From NCBI GenBank assembly GCA_003254925.1, contig QANZ01052659.1:1-64000 (forward strand): DNA of 64,000 nt. Reading direction: 5' to 3'. The notes under the pieces were generated by a model that worked only from the letters and a program-made list of their open reading frames with translations, was not told the origin of the DNA and did no database searches. Positions 1 to 11,875 of this stretch are shown one piece after another; the stretch's first letter is position 1, and every line of letters begins with the position of its first letter. Position numbers and translations under genes: made by a program. Source of the DNA: Chamaecrista fasciculata (lineage: Eukaryota; Streptophyta; Magnoliopsida; Fabales; Fabaceae).

Positions 1-355
1 CTAAAAACAAAAAAAAAATCCTTGGATTGTAGGATCTTACAATTTTAACTAGAAAATCACGATCCTGATATGATTTTAACCAAATATAATTTTTCATATG
101 ATCTGGCAAGGTATGCCTTATTAAGATCTCGATCTTATACGATCTTATGATCTAAGATCTCGATCTTAATAACCTTGCTCAAAACCACATATGATATTAT
201 AAAGTAGTACGAGATAATAAGCCTAATAATAATAATAATATGATTTAAAAAGTATAAATAACAAGAAAAATTATGGAAACCACTTTAATTTTTCTCATTT
301 TTAGTATTATCAATGTTACTTTATCGATATTGGAAAAATATTCAAATATTTTTTA
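1..355. other. AT-rich intergenic DNA with GATC-rich foldback
   Basis: No coding signal is seen. Positions 107-177 form an imperfect inverted repeat that starts CAAGGTATG and ends TAACCTTG, built from two copies of the near-palindrome TAAGATCTCGATCTTA. It may be a small foldback element; no target duplication is evident. Confidence 0.4.
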
Positions 356-1819
356 GGGTAAATTACAAAAAACTTACTTGTGGTTTGGCCCATTTAACAT
401 CACTGTTGTGTGGTTTAAAACGTCTCACTTTGGGTACCTGTGTGTTTTGACGTTACCCACGTTAAGTACTTGAACTTTTTTTTTCGTCAGAATTTAGACG
501 GAATAAGCATGTGACTCCGTGAAAAATCAAATTTTGGTCCACGAACTATGGGATAAGTTTCATTTTGGTCCTAAACTAGGCATTTTCGTTTATTTCTCTC
601 TCCCTCTCTCTCTCTCTCTCCAAAACTAAGAACCCTAATTTTTCAAACCCTAGCCATTTTCGAATCTGGACATGGGGAGCTAGTTTTCAACAATTTCTTG
701 AGGGAAAATATTTAGAGGTGCCGAAAATGAAACCCCATATGCTCTTTTAATTTATCAAAAATAAAACAAAGTCGAATCATGGACTGGAAATTTCCAAAAA
801 ACACCACTCTAGGGATTTTCGAGTTTCACCATAAACAGGCATCAATCCAGACATTTGTATGTGCTAAATGTTCATAATGTGACGATAAACAAAACCCATA
901 AACAAATTTCAGAAAACAAACACGAAATGGTGTCGAATCGAAGGATCAAAGTTGGCGATATGAACCCTAAAACTCCGGTTTGTGTTTTGCGATTTTCAGC
1001 AGTATAAACATGTTCTTAATGATACGATTTTCTGGAAATTACTTGCTTCGCTGTCATTTTTGGAAGAGTGAGTTTTAATTTGGATGAAGATGATGATATT
1101 GATGAAGATGATGATGTTGATGAAGATGAAGAAGAGTGAGTTTTAATGATAATATTTTTTTTATTTCAATTTAGTCTCTGCATATCAATTTAGTCCTTGA
1201 AAGATTCTTGGATTAAGGACTAAATTGGAATGTTTGGAAGATTTTTATGACACTTTACAATTTTATTTTGATGATTTGGGAATAAAATGAATGGAAATGA
1301 TAAAAAAGAGGGGGAAGTTGAGAATAATGAGATAAGAATGGGCCAGAGATAAAATTACATTTTGGAGATCAATTATAAATTGGAGATAAATTTGTGGTTG
1401 AACTAAGAATAACGGTTAAAATAGCGATAAAATCACATTTTGGAGATCAAAACAGAAAAAATATGAAAGTTTGAGGACAAAAATGAAATAAAAAATAGCT
1501 TTTATGGCCAAAATGAAACTTATTCCATAGTTTGAAAACAAAAAATGAGATTTTAACCTTTGAGTGGAAATCAACGATTAAGATACAAGAGAAACCAACG
1601 GTTAAGATGCAATAGAAATCGACGGCTAAGATATATTGGAAACCGATGGCTAAGATTGCTTCACATTAGCATTTTCTATTAAAATTAATGGAACAAAACA
1701 CATGTACTTTAGTTACTAAACAACACATATCTCAGGTACCCAAAGTCAGACGTTTTAAACTACACAACAGTGATGTGAGATCGGGCCAAACCACAGGTAC
1801 ATTTTTCTGTAATTTACCC
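356..1819. mobile_element. Non-autonomous Mutator-like element (element A)
   Basis: The ends are inverted repeats of about 90 bp: the left begins GGGTAAATTACA and the right ends TGTAATTTACCC, and both carry the motif TTGTGGTTTGG or its complement. The flanks are a near-perfect 9-bp direct repeat (TATTTTTTA at 347-355, GATTTTTTA at 1820-1828), the target-duplication length typical of Mutator-like elements. The inside has a CT microsatellite (about 595-621), a GATGAA-type run (about 1080-1140) and no transposase, so it is non-autonomous. The stretch 1180-1360 is closely similar to sequence inside the other Mutator-like element at 29.3-30.7 kb. Confidence 0.8.
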
Positions 1820-3464
1820 GATTTTTTATACTGACTATTATCTTCTAAAAGTTCTTAATTAAAATAGTCATCAACATATTTTTAGATTTTAATATTTAGA
1901 ATTTACATATAAAAAATATTAACATTTAAAATTAGAATATATAGAGAAAGATACGTGTCAGAACATAAGTGACTGCCCTATTTTAATATATTATATAGAT
2001 AATTATTCGGATTTTCTTAAAGAAAATTATATAAGTTGGCCTATATAAAAATTCACATTTTATTATAAAAAAAAAAAGAATTCAATACTCTGAATGATAA
2101 TGTCAATGGGAAATATGAATGTTTTCAAAATTTACTAAAAAGCTCTTGATTTATTAAGGTTTCAAGATTTTTTATATTGTTTTCTAAAATATTGTATTTT
2201 CAGAAGAGAAATGTAGGTTTTTATATGCAATGTTATCATATATGTAATTCTTACTTCTTCTTTTGTTTGTTTTTGACATTGATTGAAATTTGAAATCAAC
2301 TAATCAAGATCAACTAATTAGTCGTTAATTAAGTTAAGTAGTTGTTGACTCCTCCTTTTTTTTTTTTTCCTTTTCGGATAAACTTTAAATTTAAATCTTA
2401 TATCTAATCCAAATATAAAATATCTATATCTAATATCTAGGCCATGAGTTAGAGTTGGATTCTCTGCATTTTGATGACTACTGTCGGAACTTTAAGCATT
2501 TTGATGACTACTGGTTGCCTTTCTTAATTCAAAGATAATAAGCCTTTGTTTGAATCTTTCATTGGTAGTCTTCGCATTGTACCTATAAATTACATTGATC
2601 TTCATGTCAAACTTAAGAATACAGAGGTTTTGTTATTTTGTATTTTAAAACTTGTATACAAAATATCACTTCACATAAACATTATCACTATTCACTACAA
2701 CATTCAGTAGTTTGATGTATGTTAATTAATGCAAAATTTGTATTGAAAGTTTGAAAAGTCCCACAAGACACTATGCGTCACTTTTATTCTTTCGAGGAAA
2801 GAGTAATAGGAGGGACGAAAGATGAGGGAGTTGTTGTATAAAAGTGTTGAAAACCTGAGAACATTGAAGCAAATTCAGGAATTGTTTGCTTAAAAATATT
2901 GATCCCATCTGATTGTTGTATTAAAGTGTTGAAAACATGACAACATTGAAGCAAATTCTCTTCAGGAATTGTACTTCGCTAACATGAGATAAAACTTGTC
3001 AATGCTATGGCATTTGCTTTGAGAATAGAGTTACATTATCTCTGTTTTTCAAAGTTAAGAAAAAGCCTCTAATTTAGTTACAAGTTACAACTTACAACCG
3101 AGAACCTCTAATTTAGTTACAACTTACTACCACTGAAACCTAATTGATTTTGGCTTAGTATGTGACAAACCTAACATGATTGAAGTACAAAAATAGATCA
3201 TTTTGGTCCAATACTCCAATCACTCACGTGTTAATATTTGTTTTTAATTTAGTGTCTTACATTAATTTTTCTTTTTAATTTAGTTTCTCACATTATTTCA
3301 TTAAAAATGTCAATCTCTCTATTAATATTTAAACAACATTGTAATATAATCAAAATCTTGTTTTAAACCGATGATAGAAACCAAGATTTAGGTATAAATA
3401 TGTCTAGTTTCTATTATCACCTCTAAACATGATACCTAACCTGAACAATTCTCATACATATCCT
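1820..3464. other. AT-rich intergenic DNA with short direct repeats
   Basis: No convincing gene. A unit of about 55 bp beginning TTGTTGTATAAAAGTG at 2831-2885 recurs at 2913-2972 with a few changes and a 5-bp insertion. A shorter direct repeat, GCATTTTGATGACTACTG, occurs twice near 2466-2515. Confidence 0.5.
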
Positions 3465-4702
3465 CCCTACAACATTTTTAGCGATGTGCAATATTTGAAA
3501 ACTGTTATCAAATGTCAAAAAATTGTTGCCTATCAGTTTTTGTAACATTTTTCGGGGGTTGCATTCGCACATGTTGCCTTAAGAAAATGCAACATTTTTC
3601 GAAGCAAAGACAACATTAATAATTGCAACGCTTTATATTTCATTTGCAACATTTCTAGACTGTTGCAGCAATTTAAGGTGACACTTATAAACCGTTGCAA
3701 TCTAGCAACTGCAACACTAAACATTGATTCTGCAACGCTAGTGAATTGTTGCAAATCAATTTAAGGTGACATGTATAAACTGTTGCAGTACTCATTTCTG
3801 GCAACATATATAAACTGTTTCAAATTTGATTTTAGGCAACAATTTGCAAATGAATTTAAGATGACATTTATAAACTGTTGCAATACTCATTTTTGGCAAT
3901 ATGTATAAACTGCTTCAAAACCAATTTTAATCAGTTGTTACAATTTTAAAATGCACCATTTTTTATTTTTATTTTATATATTTGATTTTCATCAACTCAT
4001 TTATTCAATGATCCAATAATAAAAAATATCTACAACACATAATTATAAAATCAATCATATTTTATTATCAATAAGTAATTACAAAATCAATAAATTATTT
4101 AATCAAATTAAACTTCATAAATCTTCCCACTATATAAGTCCATACATCCATGTCCTCAACATCATACATCTTCTCACTCTGTAAGTAAACATCCATGTCT
4201 TTAACATCAAACTTTGCAGGATGGATTTATCATCTTCATTAGCTACAACATTGAAAAAGCACCAACTAGTTAGTTAAGCAAAAGGTTATATATATATATA
4301 TATATATAATAAGCACAATAAGTAGAACTATTATATATATATATCACTTGGTAATAAAAAAATCTAACTAGGTTCTTTATGGGCTTACATGATTTAATTC
4401 TTCATCTGACCATCAAGCTGTTTGCTGCTAGTATATCTTTCCAAAATTGATAACTTCAGCCAAATTAGATATTTAAGGCATCCAATAATTATTCATGTCA
4501 TCATATGTAAAATCTAGAAATCTACAGTTCTCCTACACGAAAAGAATAATCTTGTCTTGGCACAGCAAAAGAAAAGAAAAAAGAAAGGATGAAAAGTCAA
4601 TCAATCTAGGCATAAGATTTCCATATCTTGCAGTATCTACTTTTCTGTTTCAAATTCATAAAAATATTTTATTTTCATTCAACCTCTTAGAAAGCATCAT
4701 AC

Positions 4703-7139
4703 CTGCTGCATTATCTGGGGGAACTCAGAGAACAAGGTTTTCTATCCATTGTCATCGAAGATTTTATCAAGAGTGATGTCTTGAAGAGCAACCAAGGTTG
4801 TCTCAAGCATGTCAAGCCCAGATTGATTTGCAAACGCAAAAACTGGCGAAGTCATCGGAGAATTTGTACAATCTTAGACATGAACAGTGAAATGTAACAA
4901 AAGGAACTAAGTAGCAAAACAGGGTAGTACAAGGAACATAAACAAGCCTCTTAGAACACAAGTAAGAAAATAACCAGTGAAAGAACAACTTTTCAAGAAT
5001 ATAAACTAATTAGAATTTGAAAATATGCTCAGATGATCGATAAGTATTCAAAACTGTGTTATCTTTGTTGAGAAAAATAAATAAGTAAATGAATTCTCCA
5101 CCTCTAGATGTAGAACGTCATGAATGCATCTAATTAGTACAATTACCAGAGTGACTTCTTAGAAAAATGAAGATAATAGCAAGAAAATACCTTTAAGGAG
5201 CAGCACATGACTGCATCGGAGTGATGCCAAATGGAATTGAGAATGGATTCACTTCCTTTGCATTTGAGTAGCTCTACCCCAAGATAGCACCTGCAAATAA
5301 TTTCAATATTTATGACAAATTTAGAACTTCTAAACTAGGAAAAATTAATAGCAAAACTAAATCAGTCAGCCATTACAGTTGCGAAGCAATAACCATAAGA
5401 TTGAACCCTCATACACTGACTTGCATCTATTTTGTCTTCCCAGATGAACTTGCAGTAACCTAAGTTAAATTTCTCATCATCCTTAAAAACCACTGAACAA
5501 TATTATTCGACTTAGAATCTATAGCACTATGCTAACAATCTGGATCTCCGAATCATTTGCAACAGTCATGCATAGCCAATGGTTTAACATGGCACACCTA
5601 TAGCTGTTACAGATCCATTGAGCAAGTGTCTGTGCCTCAGGACTGCCAGGCGGTGGCCGAAGAGCATTTTGAGAACCAAAATTTGAAGGGGAGAGTGCTA
5701 ATGCAACCCTCTGAACAGATGCAATAATACTACGCACATATTGCCGAGCCATAGTTGCTATGTTATCTTGAAGATGGTCTTCAAATGCAAATTGAAATGC
5801 TACTGTCATCACAGATTTTGTGCTCCAGAATTACCAAAACTGTCACCAGCTGATTTGTTTCCAGTGGTTCCAACTTCAAGAGCAGAAGCAAGATCAAGTG
5901 TACGGTTCGGAGTAGCAGTATCCTACATAATATTTAAGAGTAAGAATAAAATAGTCTTGCTCAGACAAACTGAGATAAAACAATACAATTAAATTAAATG
6001 CTAGGACTTACCATGCCCGAATCAAGAGGTATTATGCGAAACCAGAAGGCAAAATAGGTGCATCATCAGAGAAAGATGCATCGATAGGAGCAAATATGAG
6101 TTCTGCACGGGTGCCAACCAATATGTCCTATTCAATTAAAATTCAAACCAATATGTCCTCTTTCATGAATACACATTCTAAGCCCAATGATAGAAGAACC
6201 TCATAAAACTATATGCAGATTTCCATATTCCAAATGACTGATTCATCTTATTCTTTGGAACAGAATTGTGAGTATGAATGACTAACATGCAAAAGAGCAA
6301 AGATTTTCATTATAATAATAGTAAAATTATTGCAGTTTTCTTCTTAGCCATTGTAACAAGGTCATGCCTCTGAAAATAGATACTGTTACAAAATAAAATG
6401 TACTAATAAATATGACTTACTTGCAAGAGGAAAATATCACCAGGAATAGTCATGCCGTCTCTATAGTATCCCATATTTTCAAGTTTAATGACCTCCATAA
6501 ACTGTTTCATGACCAAGTGTTATCAGGTATGTATGGAATAAGCACAAAAAGAGCAAATTGTGCTGAAGAATTATAAGGGCAATGATAGCTTGAAAGTTAA
6601 AACTAGCTGCAAGTAACTTGCCTCTTCATGCTCAATTGTATGAGCCAGTGGAAGAATAACCTGACCCCCAAAACCTCCTGCTCGGACGCCAGGCAAGGTG
6701 CATGGACCAGCTTTAATGGCAGCAGCTGAGTAAGCATCTATACTGGTATTTGCCCACTCTGATCGATGCTCCCGCAAGAATCTAAGAAGAATTGCTGGAG
6801 GGACATTCTACAAAAACAAGGTGAAAACATGAGACTGCAAAAGAGATGGAATCCAAACACTTTTTGTAGATGGATAAGACCCTTTTTCGTGCTCTTGATC
6901 TCTCCTCTACCAAAGTGAGGTTACAACACAGTTAAGTTATGTGTACCTGTAACAACATGGATGCCTTAGCACATAGCACCGAAGTGCTCATCGAAATATA
7001 CTGTTAGTTAGGACACCATCATATTCTTCCTTCTTCAACATTTCAGATACCCGCTTGGCAGCATGTCTGCTCTAACAAAATGCTGCACGGGTGGCATAGT
7101 AGGACCATTCTGAGTGTTGTTAAGCGATCTTTCACATAC
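4703..7139 (-). pseudogene. HD-ZIP class III homeodomain-leucine zipper gene fragment (START to MEKHLA)
   Basis: Minus-strand exons matching HD-ZIP III proteins (REVOLUTA/PHABULOSA/ATHB8/ATHB15 family) are, in transcript order: 7139-about 7044 (VCERSLNNTQNGP, START domain), about 6809-6626 (NVPPAILLRFLREHRSEWAN), 6501-6421 (EVIKLENMGYYRDGM), 6127-6012 (GTRAELIFAPIDASFSDD), 5922-5598 (MARQYVRSIIASVQRVALAL, RPPPGSPEAQTLAQWI), 5290-5191 (YLGVELLK, WHHSDAVMCCSLK) and about 4852-4703 (FANQSGLDMLETTLVALQDI, SEFPQIMQQ, MEKHLA domain). Most exon edges keep AG/GT signals, so genomic DNA rather than cDNA was copied. It is broken: a one-base loss after LPSGF, a frameshift just before the VMTVAFQFAFE block, a TAG within DDNG-KT, and divergence after LPSGYL. 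The homeodomain, leucine zipper, START beginning (where the miR165/166 site lies in this family) and final exon are absent. It lies wholly inside the CACTA element. Confidence 0.88.
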
Positions 7140-7234
7140 CTGAAATTGAAAAATCATCCCACATAAGTGTTAGTTAGGAAAGAAAAGATACTGTTAGTTA
7201 GGACACCATCATATTCTTCCTTCTTCAACGTTTC
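6999..7234. repeat. Direct repeat of about 40 bp
   Basis: A segment containing CTGTTAGTTAGGACACCATC and continuing into ATATTCTTCCTTCTTCAAC occurs at about 7000-7040 and again at about 7190-7230, the two copies flanking the first HD-ZIP III exon fragment. The first copy begins where homology to the HD-ZIP gene breaks off, so it may mark a rearrangement junction within the captured DNA. Confidence 0.6.
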
Positions 7235-8226
7235 AACATGTACACTTCAGCCAAAAAAGGAATTTTTCGACATTTACACAAATGACAATCAGCATCCAGT
7301 ATATAGGTGTAAAGAAAATCACATAATCCTATTAGCAAACTAGGCGACAATTTATGATAGCCCTACTACAAATCTACAACGCTATATCAATGAGAGAACA
7401 CGTTATGAGAGTAAAAAAGAAATCTACTTCAGAATTATCAGTTATGACATGAAGAGTCTACTATTATTTTCTTTAATCTAGCTATGTAAAGAGGTGTTCT
7501 ATGCATAAGTTGCTTCAAAATTACATATATACACTAAAAGTATAAATCAAGATAAAGGTGAAGGAAAAAAATTTAAAGGGACTCTGCAATTTCATTAAAG
7601 TAAGCAAATTTAAAACACAAGAACAGCTTGAAACAGCACTATAAAATAATAAAAATCTCTCCCCAGCCTCTATCCATAGATGAAATCATGAAAACTAATA
7701 TGTTCATTTGGAAGAATGAGGTAGAACTTACACTATTAACTCTAGCTTCCTCGATATGATCTATTACAAAGTCTTTGAATGACTAATCCAACTTTTAAAA
7801 CACTAGTTTGACCTTAAAAAAACACGTCACAAAGGGGGAGTGGTCAAATTCCGATCCCCAGCAAGAAGTGAAACCAAAAATATATTGAATATAACAACTA
7901 TTCAGAAAGATGGTATAATAAATGCAGGATGCAATGATTAATAAATCAAAGAATTTACCGAACAATAAAACCAACATCTAACATGACACTTTAAAATATG
8001 CATGAAATGGAAGAGGGGAAAGCTGAATATCTATGCCCAGAAAAATTTACCCAACCAATAATCAATTGCAAACACTATATCAGTAAAGATAAATCATAAA
8101 AGCGACATCAATTTCTAAAACAACTGGCTGTAGGTTTTTTTTGGCCAAAACTTGGGTGTAATTATTGAAACCATCATTTTAGAAGTATAAAGACCTAGAA
8201 TTTAAATGATTGCAGTTTCTGGATCT

Positions 8227-8269
8227 ATAATTAATATATCTTTTTTTTGGCCCAAATAATTAACACATA
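8227..8269 (-). mobile_element. Degenerate micro-insertion with LINE-like tail
   Basis: The 15-nt stretch TTTTTTTTGGCCCAA (8241-8255) lies between ATAATTAATATATC and ATAATTAACACATA, which match at about 11 of 14 positions. It is an older version of the tail-only insertions described in the findings. Confidence 0.4.
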
Positions 8270-8779
8270 TTGCACAGCGATCCAATAACATAGACTCAAT
8301 AAAGTGTAACGTTGCCACTTCCAAAGATTGATTTGAAACACAATATACATCAACTGCACATTAACAGAAGGAAGACTAAAGGCTACCTGGGAAAGAAAAT
8401 CCTTAAACATCCAATTCCCAATTTGGTTTCAAATATAGCCCAATGTCCCAATTTGGTTTCAAAACATTTTTACACATTTACCTTTCTACAATTAGAAAAA
8501 AACAAAAGATCATAGACAACTAGAAAGAAGTGTGAAGGGCTTTATAGGCTATAGCATTTAAGTGGGTATGCTCATATGGGCAGAAAACTCCAAATAGAGA
8601 AAGAAGAAACACTGGTTCCATGAGTTTGTATGACCATTCAATGAAGCTATACACATATACCACTTTCAGTCCTTCTCACTGCCTCACCACTTTATGTTAA
8701 ATTCCCAATAATTATTTAAATAAAATAGATTTTGAGTTTTTAAATAGATAGCATCAATTAAAAAGCCAGCAAGGCAGAA

Positions 8780-9000
8780 GTGAATGCATAATACAGATAA
8801 ATTGACATAAATAGTAAGACAAAAGTTAAAGATCATAATGGCATGTGCTTTCATTCTGCTGCCAAATTAGTATTGTACATATATGAAGCCAACAATAAAT
8901 CACTTCCAAGGTGTACTGTTGTGAATGCATAATACAGATAAATTGACATAAATAATAAGACAGAAGTTAAAGATCTAATGGCATGTGCTTTCATTCTGCT
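8780..9000. repeat. Tandem duplication, about 80-bp unit at 140-bp spacing
   Basis: Positions 8780-8860 and 8921-9000 are nearly identical: both begin GTGAATGCATAATACAGATA and end GCTTTCATTCTGCT, with only a few substitutions and one short indel. They lie inside the CACTA element and carry no coding signal. Confidence 0.8.
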
Positions 9001-9239
9001 TCCAAGTTTGAAAATCGATGTTTAATTTGCGAGTTACTATAATTATTGGGCAGAAATTAACAAGAAGAGATTAATTATTAGAGGAAGATGAAAGAGAAGG
9101 TAGAATCATGAGTATGAGATGTATTTATCTGCTTGTGCATTATGACGATAAATATAAGCCTTATGATTGGCATGAATGAGTGAATCAAAGAGAGAAAATC
9201 AAGTAAAACGTGCATGAAGGGAACTTATATAATTTAATT

Positions 9240-9960
9240 ACTGAACCTACTTTACTCTTCTTCCTCATCCTCTTCTTGTTCGAAACCCTAATACTCGCTC
9301 ATGTCATCCGTCTGGTCCCTCTGCCAAGTACGGCTAAACAATTCGATTCAGATCATCCTGCTAAGATTTAACCACAATTATTCTCGAATCTTGACCAATC
9401 AATTCGGCATAATAACAGAGATTGAAATTCAGCATTAACCAGAGATCAACCTAAGTATCTTAACACCTTCAAGAACACAAGAACAAAACGAGAAACAACG
9501 AGAACTCAGTAAAATCGGGCACTAAAAGCAACAAATACAGAACACCTCATAGGAAAATTGCTAGTGCAAACTATAAAATACACAAAATCGGAGGGGAATG
9601 GAGGGACCTTACTGGTGAGTGTGGCGGAGGGGAATGAAGAAGATAACAACGCTGCGAACGCTTCTTTGTCTTTCGTCTAATGTTAGGAATTGAATGCCTG
9701 AAATTGAAGGAGAGAAAGGAGAGGCAAAGTGAAATGAATAGTGCAGCAAAGTGAAATATTAGGGATTGAAGGTTTTGCGGCAAGTGAAAAGCAAATGGCA
9801 GATCGCGCCAAATAGAAGAAGAGGAGTCGATCGAAGAGGTAAAATGGAACACTGTGCCGCCGCTAATGGAGTACCAACGGCGGTTTCCGGGAAAAAACCG
9901 CCGGAAATGCATACTTTTATCGACGATGAGCAAAGTTCACAGCCGCAGATTCTACAGAGA
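9240..9960 (-). promoter_or_regulatory. Promoter and 5' UTR-like captured stretch, unidentified gene
   Basis: On the minus strand this looks like the start of a plant gene. GGCCC-containing motifs lie near 10003-10010, an E2F-type site TTTGGCGC is at 9812-9805, then a pyrimidine-rich leader, then a CCAGTAAGG donor-like junction near 9612. Further downstream an acceptor-like AG near 9360 precedes a short stretch encoding RTWQRDQTDDMSEY, a stop, then GFEQEEDEEEE and a stop (about 9330-9250). I do not recognise the source gene. It is relatively GC-rich compared with its surroundings and lies inside the CACTA element, so a second captured host fragment is the simplest reading. Confidence 0.35.
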
Positions 9961-10678
9961 TGTATTCAAAGAATTAAATATTTGGTTTTGGGCTTCTTTG
10001 TTTGGCCCGTGTTGTTTTGTGCGTTTTGTTCAAAGAATTAAATATTAAATATTATTTTTAAAACTTAAATAATAAAAAGTTATTGAGACTTGAGAGGTGT
10101 TTTAAACTTTGAAAAAAAAAATTAAAAATTATTTTTAAATAGGAGAACCAAACAAGTGCTTGAAGTCCCGAAAAATTATTAAGTGAAATATTTAAAAAAA
10201 TGTATAATACTAATTGAAAAATATAGAGAGAATTAATATATTGAAAAATTATCTAAATTTCCATAGATATATATAGATATAGATAAATATGATTATATTA
10301 GAACTAAAAAAATTTAAAAAGAAATATTAAAGCTAAAAATTTGACTAAAATCTTATTTTGATTCCTCTCATATTACCTTTCTTTTTAATTTGGTCCTCCT
10401 TAAATTTTTTAGCCAAAGACAAGAAGAAAAAAAAAGCCCAAAAAATGTAAGGCGACATTTATAAACTGTTGCAATACCCATTTTTGGCAACATTTTGTAA
10501 AGGATGCAAAACTGTTGCCTAATATAAAAGTCTAACTAAATTTGTTGCAAGTAAGAGAATATGTAACAACTTTTCTATGTTGCAAATATATGTTGTCTAA
10601 ACTTCATAATTTTTAAAAATTCTTGCAACACTGAAAACATTGTTGCAGAATGTATCAAATGCAACACTATTTTAGAAC

Positions 10679-11811
10679 CGGATACTCGGCATTCTAGCAA
10701 GTGCAGTATCTACATTTTGTCTAATCTCAACCGTTCATTTTATTGAACGGTAGAGATGTCGCCATTTGTCCATAATTGCAAGAACCCATCGTCCCATTTC
10801 CAATCTGCGTTCCACCTCCACTTCCATCCCCTTTTGGCAACCTTTGACGGCGGCAGCGTTTCCTCATGGTTCAACGACGGCGACGTTCCCATCCCGATTT
10901 TGTGACGACACTGTGCTTCCTCCCTTGGAATAAAAAATGTTGTTGAAGGCTACCAGAGTGAAAGAAGGGGCCAATAGAGCAGAGACGACAGTGGAGAAAG
11001 CGGCGGCGACGATGAAGAGAATGGGGCAAAAGACTTGGTATACGGTGAGGAATGGAGAACACAAATACTCTGACAGCTGTTTGATTCCCAAGAGAGGCCA
11101 AGTGAAGTTGGGGATCGTCCTCTCTCTCGTTCGTTCTTTCTCTTCTGCCCTTTCCTTCACTTCTCTTGATTATATTCCTTCTTCCTCAAATTTTGTACCA
11201 TCATCATCATATCACACACACTCTTGTTTAGTTTTTGTGATTCTGACTAAATTCTTGTACAGAAGCTTCTAATTTTGCTTATTTATGATATACTTGATGT
11301 CTTTCATCCAGACACTTCATTGTTATTAGCTTCTCAAAATGCTGATTATTAGATTGTGAAATATCACCCGTTTGTCTCTTCTTAATTCTGCTTGTGATTT
11401 CCCATGTTTGTTTCTTGTTAATTCTTAGCTTGTGGATCTTTTGATTAACTAACAGTTTGTGACAACTAACAAGTGAAAACCAAGTCAAATATAAGAATAA
11501 AGTTTTCAGGATCATGTAACATGTTATTAAGCTAAGAAGCTGGGTGGCACGATTGAGAATGGAGGAGAGTATGGTGGTACCGTCACAGAATCGGGATGGG
11601 AACGCCGCCGTCATTGAACCATGAGGAAACGCTGCCGCCATCAAAAGTTGCCAAAAGGAGATGGAAGTGGAAGTGAAACCCAGATTGGAAGTGGGACGAT
11701 GGGTTTTTGCAATTTTGGACATGTGGCGACATCTCTACCGTTCAATAAAATGAACGGTTGAGATTAGACAAAATGCAGATACTATACCTTGCCTAGACTG
11801 TTGAGGATCCG
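10679..11811. mobile_element. Nested element with inverted repeats of about 235 bp
   Basis: The left arm (about 10679-10915) and right arm (about 11575-11811) are inverted copies. Both contain GAACGGT followed by AGAGATGTCGCC (or the complement), a block encoding GGCGGCAGCGTTTCCTCATG (or complement), and CATCCCGATT. The arms are GC-richer than the surroundings. The outer ends read CGGATACTC and GAGGATCCG. No target duplication is clear. The middle of about 660 bp shows no recognisable transposase. It sits in the right subterminal repeat zone of the CACTA element and so inserted after that element existed, or was duplicated with it. Confidence 0.65.
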
Positions 11812-11875
11812 ATTCCCACTTTTTTCTCTATTACCTTGAAAAGTGTTGCAGAAAGCTAAAAATGATATAGTGTCT

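Larger units (their letters stand above)
3465..11872. mobile_element. Non-autonomous CACTA-like transposon carrying gene fragments
   Basis: The right end, read on the minus strand, begins CACTATATCATTTTTAGC. The left end begins CCCTACAACATTTTTAGC, so they form inverted termini that share CATTTTTAGC and then TGCAA at the same spacing; the left end has one change in the canonical CACTA. The flanking 3-bp duplications are imperfect (cct and tct). Both subterminal regions (about 3475-3960 and 10440-10670) are packed with copies of motifs such as AAACTGTTGCA and GGCAACA in both orientations, as expected of CACTA subterminal transposase-binding repeats. No TNPA or TNPD transposase coding is visible in 8.4 kb, so it would have to be mobilised in trans. 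It holds an HD-ZIP III fragment and a promoter-like fragment. The imperfect termini leave some doubt about the exact edges. Confidence 0.7.

Noticed and set aside
4495..4776. 93-codon plus-strand frame in the CACTA element
   Set aside because: Its second half is the antisense of the HD-ZIP III MEKHLA exon.
8135..8160. Another tail-only insertion at TTTTTTTTGGCCAAAAC
   Set aside because: The flanks show no direct repeat, so the defining evidence is missing.
9766..10048. Overlapping small plus-strand frames near 9.8-10.0 kb
   Set aside because: They run antisense through the promoter-like stretch in two frames at once and resemble nothing known.
10864..11722. Several frames of 76-147 codons in the nested inverted-repeat element
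   Set aside because: Frames on both strands overlap in the GC-rich arms. They are explained by the inverted repeat, and none has a transposase motif.
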